Part shown: in pieces, positions 57,867 through 64,000 of the stretch
Layout: the number at the start of each line of letters is the position of its first letter
How positions within the stretch are numbered: the first letter of the stretch is position 1
Position numbers and translations under genes: made by a program
Notes under the pieces: model-generated
What the model was told of the DNA's origin: nothing
The model's database searches: none
What the model saw: the letters and a program-made list of their open reading frames with translations, nothing else
From: Leptura quadrifasciata
Taxonomy: Eukaryota > Arthropoda > Insecta > Coleoptera > Cerambycidae
Assembly (NCBI GenBank): GCA_963675555.1
Contig: OY776676.1
Span: 36,417,235 to 36,481,234, forward strand
Direction of reading: 5' to 3'
Length of the DNA stretch: 64,000 nt

Positions 57867-59875
57867 TACCGGGTGTAATAGGATCATGGTGTACCCCCAT
57901 TTTCTCCTTTAATTTTGAAGATACTTGATTGAAATTTAGGATATACTACATACATAGTAAGCGGCACTTTTGACATACAATTGTTTTTTTTTTCACTTCC
58001 GGTTTCGCCGGAAATGACCCGTGTAATGGTACAAAAATCGAAATCCCGTTAAAAACATTAAATTACGTGATTTATGAGCAACTAAAATTTACCAAAATTG
58101 TTTTTTGGGCAAAATTCAATTTTTTCAAATGGAACCATATCGGTACCATGGTACCATTTATTAGTACTATTAATAAGGAATTTATTCATATGTCGTATTA
58201 AAATGTGCGATAAATACAAACAAAATTACAGCTAAAAGAAAATAAGAAAATACAATTTTGTTCTAATTAAATGTTAAGAATAAAATATTTAGCTTGTCAA
58301 ACATTTGTTGGTTTAATGGTGTTTTTATTGTGCCTTTAAACATTGTTTAAAATTCTTGTTAATTGTGTTCAAAAATTTATACAAGAGATGAAAAAGTGGA
58401 CATGTTAATTATTTATGGGGAATGTAAAAGAAATGCAGTTGCGGCTACTGACCTTTATGCCCAACGATATCCTGATAGAAATTATTTTAAATGTGTTGAA
58501 AACCAATTCCGAAGAGAGCCCAACAATGATCCCGAAGAAAACTTCATTATTGACGAAGGAATGGAAATTAATGATTCACCTCGAATAGAAGTTGATAAGA
58601 CTGTTTTTTTAAGAGAAGTTGGGTTTGAATTGGACATCAGTCATCAAATAGTAAGCCGAATTTTGCACAAATACCACTATAAATCTTTTAAATGCCAATT
58701 GCCCCAGCATTTGTACGAAAGTGATTACGAACGTAGGATGGAATATTACAATTGAATTTAGTATAATACCGTGCAGCCAAACAATGATTTTTTGGGACTA
58801 ATTTTATTTTCGAACGAGTCTAGGTTTACAAATTTGGAATTATTTAACTGACAAAATACAAAATATTGGTCACAAGAAAATCAAAATTTATTACAGGAGG
58901 GTAACTTTCAAGTGCGGTTCGGTTTCAATGTTTGGCTTGGAATAATCGGTAGTAGAATCATTGGTCCAATAATATTTGAAGGACCTCTGACTGGTGCCAG
59001 ATACTTCAGATTCCTGGAAAATAAGATTGAGGACAGTTTAGATAAATTACCTTTAGATTTAGGACAGGGAATGTATTTTCAACAAAATGGCGCTCCTCCC
59101 CATAATTCAAGGAGAGTAATTGTTTACCTTCAACGGAGATTCGGAGAAAACGTAATTTCGACGAATGGTCCTGTGAGGTGGCCTCCAAGGTCACCTGATT
59201 TAACGCCTCTTGATCTCTTTGTTTGGGGTCATCGCCGTTACAACCCGTGAAGACCTGGAGCTACGCGTAAGACTAGCAATTAATGGCATAACGGCCCAGC
59301 AATTGGCGAACGTTCTTCGAGAAACAGCTATGCGAGTTTAGAAGTGCATTGACGTTAATGGACAGCATTTTGAACAACTGTTATAATGTTTTGTGTTAAT
59401 TTTTTGTATTGCAAAACCACCTTATATGTAACAAGGTAATTAGAATAAAATTGTATTTTCTTATTTTCTTTTAGCTGTAATTTTATTTGTATTTATCGGA
59501 CATTTTAATATGACATATGAATAAATTCCTTATTAATAGTACCTACTAATAAATGGTATCACGGTACCGATATGATTACATTTGAAAAAATTGAGTTTTG
59601 CCCCAAAAACAATTTTGGTGAATTTTATTTGCTCATAAATCACGTAATTTAGTGTTTTTAACGGGATTTCGATTTTTGTGGCATTACACGGGTCATTTAG
59701 AATAAATCGGAATCGTTATGGCGCACTTCTGGCGAAACCGGAAATGAAAAAAACAATTGTATGTCATAAAGTGCCTCTTATTATGTATGTGGTATATCCT
59801 AAATTTCAATCAATTATCTTCAAAACTAAAGGAATAAAGGGGGGTATACCGCGATCCTGTTATTCCTGGTCGGTA
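57867..59875 (+). mobile_element. Mariner-superfamily transposon with about 400-bp TIRs
   Basis: The left arm 57867-58268 and right arm 59438-59875 are inverted copies, with matching blocks from the outer TACC...GGTA ends to AATTTTATTTGTATTTATCG. TA dinucleotides flank both ends, as expected for Tc1/mariner insertion. Each arm contains a TATTAATAAGG-type inner block and a GGTACC motif; the left has the full palindrome GGTACCATGGTACC. The broken transposase lies between the arms. A loose piece of the same arm occurs at 60800-60890. Confidence 0.85.
58363..59385 (+). pseudogene. Transposase, mariner superfamily, two catalytic Asp changed to Asn
   Basis: The N terminus KIYTRDEKVDMLIIYGECKR then LYAQRYPDRN is a DUF4817-type helix-turn-helix. 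IVSRILHKYHYKSFK is the second HTH end. After stops at 58753 and 58759 the core shows FSNESRF, FNVWLGIIGSRIIGPIIFEG, YFQQNGAPPHNSRR and RWPPRSPDLTPLDLFVWG. In this family the first two motifs normally read S-D-E-S and Q-Q-D-G, so both Asp are Asn here (G-to-A changes), while the third Asp is intact. A frameshift near 59229 separates the C-terminal EDLELRVRLAINGITAQQLA. The breaks and active-site losses make it dead; a few hundred bases are missing between HTH and core compared with related proteins. Confidence 0.85.
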
Positions 59876-60240
59876 TACCAAGTGATTTTTGGAATAGGGA
59901 GTGAAAAGAAAAAACGCTGAACAAATTTTAATAATGCCAAGAGGCAACATTTAATTGTGGATTACAAATAAATATAAAAATATTTTAAGAAATAAAAAAT
60001 GGTGTAATTTGGAGAGAAAGAGAAAATTTGGAATAAACTGGAGCAATAATAAGGAATTCCACCAGTAGTTCATGTTCAATTAACCACAAAATATATAGGG
60101 TCGCCCCTAACTTTAGACGAAATCTTGCAGAAAATCATAATCATCCGTTTTCTCAAAATGATTAGGTCTCTCCTCACTACATATGCATGGTTTTCTCCCC
60201 TACTTAATAAATTCATCCCATTTCAGCATTATCACTAAAA

Positions 60241-60400
60241 TATAATAAATAAACACCACAGAAATTAGAGAAACCCCAATTCCAGAAGCCAGGGCTTGTG
60301 CGGACAGTGCCGGAGCCAGGATTCGAATCTGGTGGTGCGATGTCCGTGTGATTAATCGCGATTGCCACTTCATGCCTTAACCCACTCGGCTATCGACCAG
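60241..60400 (-). mobile_element. tRNA(Ser/Leu)-like SINE
   Basis: On the minus strand: box A TAGCCGAGTGGGTTAAGGC (plus 60374-60392) and box B GATTCGAATCC (60319-60329), with the longer spacing of a class II (Ser or Leu) tRNA. The body is short and ends TCTGTGGTGTTTATTTATTA, then AT-rich. It is not a tRNA gene: there is no good acceptor stem and the sequence continues past box B into a tail. It shares the 3' terminal block with the SINE at 45132-45372. Confidence 0.65.
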
Positions 60401-60799
60401 ACAATAATCAAATATTTTTGTAACAAATTAGACGCCTTCAAAAATTGGAAATAAAATAAAACAAAAAAAATGAATGAAGTTATCTATTTTTGACATTTAC
60501 GTTTGCATCATTCCCATATCCTTTGGTTAATTCATTATCAACTAATTGCAAGTTATTGTTATCTTATCCAACTTTGACTTCAGCTTTTATATTGATAAAC
60601 AGATTAACCTCTAGATAGATGTTATCTGTCTGATAAGTTAACTTAACACCGCATTGATAAAGTGGCCCTTAATGAAAAAACTTTATTCAAGCGTGCGCAC
60701 TTTGTATAAAATGTATGTATCATCATGTAAAAGAGCAATTTATACAACTAAAAAAGGCCATTTTCTTATCTAGGAGTTGTACTACTTTTTTAAATCAAG

Positions 60800-60890
60800 T
60801 GTACCGTGGTACCATCTATTAGTACAATTAATAAGTATTTTTTTTCATATGCCTAAAATGTGTGATAAATACAATCAAAATTACAGCTAA
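60800..60890. repeat. Fragment of the 57867-59875 TIR
   Basis: GTACCGTGGTACCATCTATT followed by AGTACAATTAATAAG and GATAAATACAATCAAAATTACAGCTAA matches the left arm around 58141-58235, in the same orientation, with about 10 differences and a small indel. It is a remnant of a further copy. Confidence 0.7.
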
Positions 60891-60899
60891 CTCCTTGCC

Positions 60900-61800
60900 C
60901 CCTCACCTAACAATCCAGATCTAAGTTCTTATGATGAAAATATTCTGCTACTGCCAATTTATCTCTCTATCCGAGCCTGATGGTGTTTCTCTTTTGTTCT
61001 ATAATACTGAATACCTACTCTGTCCTGTTTGTTCAATGTAACTTTATATATGGTAAACACCTGTTGTCAACAGTTTAGGGATGAGATTTCCGTTTAAAAA
61101 AAGCTGTTGTATTTTCATTCGGAAATGTGTATTTTGTCCTTCGAAATTTTTAAAAAATCTACCCGTGACTCCTGTAACGAAGGGTAAGCACATTATTGAA
61201 AACCAGAGAAGAAGAATCACGACATGTGGGTTTATCCTTCATTGCTGGAACTACGGATGTTAAAAGGATTTTATCACAGGAGAAAATTCTCATCTTCATT
61301 TGCTATAGTTAAGATGGTATCATCTGCGAATCTCAAATAAAAGGTGTTGGTTCCATCTGTAGTAGCTATTCTACGCTGCCAGTTTTCTAGCACACATTAC
61401 TTCACACATTTACTACAGTCCGAGAGATAGCCACAAAGAACGGTATGTCAAACATACTCATCATTTTAGGTAAATATGAACATACAAACATAAACACAAA
61501 TGAATTTTTTAAAGTTAAATTGTTAGGTACCTACTAGTTCCCATATGTCACAAGACATTTAATAGAAATTTATATGGAACACAAAAAATATCAATAATTT
61601 AATGGTAATAAGTTACCTATCTAGGGTAAGTCCTATCTTAGCTGAAACCATCCAACACACCACTCTGGGAGGACGATATTTATGCCTTTTAAACTGTCCA
61701 GTAAGCCAAAGTAATGATTTCTCCAGCGAGGATTATGGCATATATGTAGTAGACATGATTTTCAATAAACAATAAAGCACACGGTTAAAATGTATAGCTT
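60900..61800. other. Non-coding, no feature resolved
   Basis: No exon, RNA gene or repeat that I can define. A 60-codon frame at 61081-61263 has no recognisable domain. Confidence 0.45.
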
Positions 61801-61818
61801 AAAAACTGTAATGGCTTT

Positions 61819-62549
61819 AATTCAAATGTGCTTTTAGAGGGCTGAATATTAAAACATATTTCACTCGCAAAACTCCTCTATAAAATCTTTATTTTATTAT
61901 AAGAAACGTAACCAGACTGCAACCAACAGCTACTTTCCGGGCTATGTGCCCCGTCGAGCACTGAATTTACAAGCCTAGCACATTAAGTGTAATAACTGTG
62001 TATTACCAACAAAATGCTAATGCTTCAACTGGCACAAAAACCAACCGAAAGACTGGTCCTACTTAAAGGAGCTCTCGTGCCAGTCATCCTACATCACTTG
62101 CAGTCTGCAGTTTCGAGCTGTTGGCTCTCGTCAGCGCAAGGTAGGCATGTGATTAACGGCACGAGGATCCTTTGACTATTTGGTACATCCCGGTATCGTT
62201 AGGATAGCGACATGCAAAATAGTCAGCAGGCGCCATCTAGCAGTCCGATGTCTGCTGCAATCGAAAAATAAATAGCCTGACTGGGCTTAGCATAATTCAA
62301 ATATGCTTTTAGAGGGCAGAATATTAAAACATAATATTTCAGACACAAGACTCCTCTATAAAATCCTTATTTTACTATAAGCATTAGTGTTTTGTTGGTA
62401 ATACACAGTTATTACACTTAACGCGCCAGGCTTGTAATTAACGCGCTCGACGGGGCACATAGCCCGGAGAGTTGCAGTCTGGTTACGTTACTTATAGTAA
62501 AATAAGGATTTTATAGAGGAGTTTTGCAACTGAAATATTATGTTTTAAT
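61819..62549. mobile_element. Foldback insertion flanked by 12-bp direct repeats
   Basis: TGTAATGGCTTT occurs at 61807-61818 and 62550-62561, immediately outside the element. Inside, ATTAAAACATA...CAAAACTCCTCTATAAAATC (61848 on) pairs with its inverted copy ending ATGTTTTAAT (62549), giving arms of about 175 bp that include GGGCTATGTGCCCCGTCGAGC and TGTGTATTACCAACAAAA. A direct copy of the left end (AATTCAAATATGCTTTTAGAGG) also lies at 62296, so the element is composite. No protein is encoded. The long duplication does not suit common TIR transposons. Confidence 0.65.
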
Positions 62550-63070
62550 TGTAATGGCTTTGACCATTTTACAGTGGTAAGTGAATATGCACATGAGAAG
62601 TGCTTGATATATGAGAAACTTATATTTATGCATGGCGTGAGGCTAAAATTTGAGATGGAAAACGTCCTTGCACATGATCCCTGGGTGCTTGTCATAAAAT
62701 GCAACAAATTTAGAGTGGGAAATAGTTGGTTTGTAGACAACGGTTCCTTATAAAACCAATTAAATATATCTTCGTAAGAGATTAACATACTTTTATTTGT
62801 TTCTTTCAAGTAATTTTGTATTTTCTAAAAACAATTTCCCCACATAGATAACACTCAGGTAGAAAATTTTATCCCTCTGAAGTTAAGCGCCCTTGGGAAG
62901 GAATATGCTTTATGGCAAACCAAAATGGTTATCTAGCCCAAATTATTATTTCCTTGGCCTTAAGGTAATGTCATGAGCAGAAAAAAATAGGACAACTTTT
63001 TTTTTCTAATGTAAATCTGTCTCTATGCCAAAATAAAACAGATATTACATTTAATTTATTTTTTATTTTA
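62550..63070. other. Non-coding, no feature resolved
   Basis: No recognisable protein or RNA between the foldback insertion and the Tc1 fragment. Confidence 0.45.
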
Positions 63071-63078
63071 ATGCTGTA

Positions 63079-63234
63079 GTTCTTGCTATAGTAAATGATG
63101 GATGGTTAATGAGGCAAATTGCACTGCGTTATAACATTAACAAAAATTTGGTGTGTAACATTTTAAGAAAGTGGAGAATAAACGGTATGATTAGTAGAAA
63201 TCCTGGATCAAAGGACAAAGGATATCCTACTTAA
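63079..63234 (+). pseudogene. Tc1 transposase N-terminal HTH fragment
   Basis: Reads VLAIVNDGWLMRQIALRYNI then NKNLVCNILRKWRINGMISR NPGS in one frame of 51 codons ending at a stop. This is the first helix-turn-helix of Tc1-like transposases (I-V-x-L-x-x-x-G-x-S-x-R-x-I-A, then V-x-x-I-L-x-K-W, G-x-I-x-R-R-P-G-S). No catalytic domain follows on this strand; the Tc1 catalytic piece 165 bp away is in the opposite orientation. Confidence 0.65.
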
Positions 63235-63398
63235 CAAGAAACTAACTATTAAAATTTCGTTACTGCACCATTTCTATTTATAACTATGTCTGTTTGGCAT
63301 AGAATTAAATAACCTTATACAACAATCATTAGTAATAATATTTTCCCATGCATTATTTACTATTTCCAGTAATTCTACTTCTTACGAGTAGTGCTCAT

Positions 63399-64000
63399 AC
63401 TTCTTCTTCCACAGGGTTAAGATCTGGACTATGACTGGGCCAGTTAAGAACATTGATGTTGTTATCCTGAAACCAGTTAGTTATGGTATGACAGTATGAA
63501 CGGAACAATTATCTTGTTGAAATATGAACTCATTATTAGGAAATAATTGTGACACAGAAGGGAGCATTTTATTGTCTAAAATCCTAATATACGTTTCACT
63601 ATTAATTCGTTCCTCAATATGCCACAAAACACCAGGACCACGTGCCGATATCCAAGCCCACATATTGACGGAAAATCTATCACTTTTATCATTTTAGATA
63701 TATATTTCTCATCGAATCGAGTATTCGGAGGGTGGTAAACACGAATACGACCGCTGTGTGTTGACTGGAAAGTTTTTTCGTCTGTAAAGATTACATTGTT
63801 CCAAAAATTTACATAATGCGCTAAAAATTCAAGCGCAAATCCTACTCGAGCTTCTTTATGTTCAGCTTTAAGTAAGTATTTCTGTGCTGCTGCATGACAG
63901 CGTAGCTCCGATTCTCTTACTCGCCGGCGACCAGTACTACTCGATCCAGGAAAATTCGTTTCTTCAGCAGCCTGAATAACCGAGTAAAATGGATTTTCTA
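63399..64000 (-). pseudogene. Tc1-like transposase catalytic domain (DD34E), cut by window edge
   Basis: On the minus strand: KAEHKEARVGFALEFLAHYV, VIFTDEKTFQSTHSGRIRVY (first Asp, about 63772), then after a frameshift ISARGPGVLWHIEERINSET, FIFQQDNCSVHTVIP (second Asp, about 63515) and, after another frameshift, NWPSHSPDLNPVEE (Glu, about 63405). Counting across the break gives 34 residues between second Asp and Glu, the DD34E spacing of Tc1. All three acidic residues are present but the frame is broken at least three times. The N-terminal part continues beyond 64000. Confidence 0.82.

Noticed and set aside
60300..60400. Functional tRNA-Ser/Leu gene
   Set aside because: Acceptor stem not formed and a SINE-type tail follows.
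1..64000. CRISPR array, bacterial operon or viral replication module
   Set aside because: Nothing of prokaryotic or viral organisation is present. The tandem arrays are minisatellite or MITE-derived, without uniform spacers.

Overview
This is a eukaryotic, AT-rich, repeat-dense window, almost certainly from an insect. The evidence is a nuclear receptor coactivator gene of the Taiman/NCOA (p160) type, spliceosomal introns with GT-AG ends, and arthropod-style transposons (Tc1/mariner relatives, hAT, jockey-like and RNase H-bearing LINEs, SINEs). A beetle is possible but the sequence does not settle the order.

One host gene is supported: the 3' half of taiman (tai) on the + strand, with eight coding exons from 16172 to 51898. 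Joined, they give 2,340 nt, a single open frame of 779 residues ending in TGA. They carry LXXLL nuclear-receptor boxes (LQQLL, LASLL and a C-terminal LQKLL), a Gln-rich region and a conserved late segment. The bHLH and PAS exons of such a protein were not found and should lie upstream, so 1-16171 is probably intron or 5' flank. The 3' UTR and poly(A) signals lie at 51899-52530.

The rest is mobile DNA. Region 1-16 kb: a TIR element with a perfect palindrome, a candidate solo LTR, diverged tandem repeats, two large foldback elements (one with a tRNA-derived SINE between its arms, one with another TIR element inserted in it), LINE scraps, and an intact SINE with a 5S rRNA-derived head and 11-bp target-site duplications. 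Tai introns: a mariner-type transposase relic followed by a 5'-truncated RNase H LINE, a LINE 3' end, a deleted hAT, further copies of the 5S-type SINE inside MITE-like elements, a foldback holding two minisatellite MITEs, tRNA-derived SINEs and a decayed jockey-like LINE. Downstream, 52.5-64 kb: two tail-to-tail LINE relics, a Cys/His protein relic, a mariner-superfamily element with about 400-bp TIRs whose transposase has lost two catalytic aspartates, a SINE, a foldback flanked by 12-bp direct repeats, and two Tc1 pieces.

The tai splice model is the functional content; almost every transposon protein here is visibly broken. The best second-look items are the 5S rRNA-derived SINE family, the nested foldback and minisatellite structures, and the 1309-1371 palindrome. 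All boundaries were read by eye without alignment software, so repeat edges are good to roughly 5-30 bp unless a target-site duplication is given.
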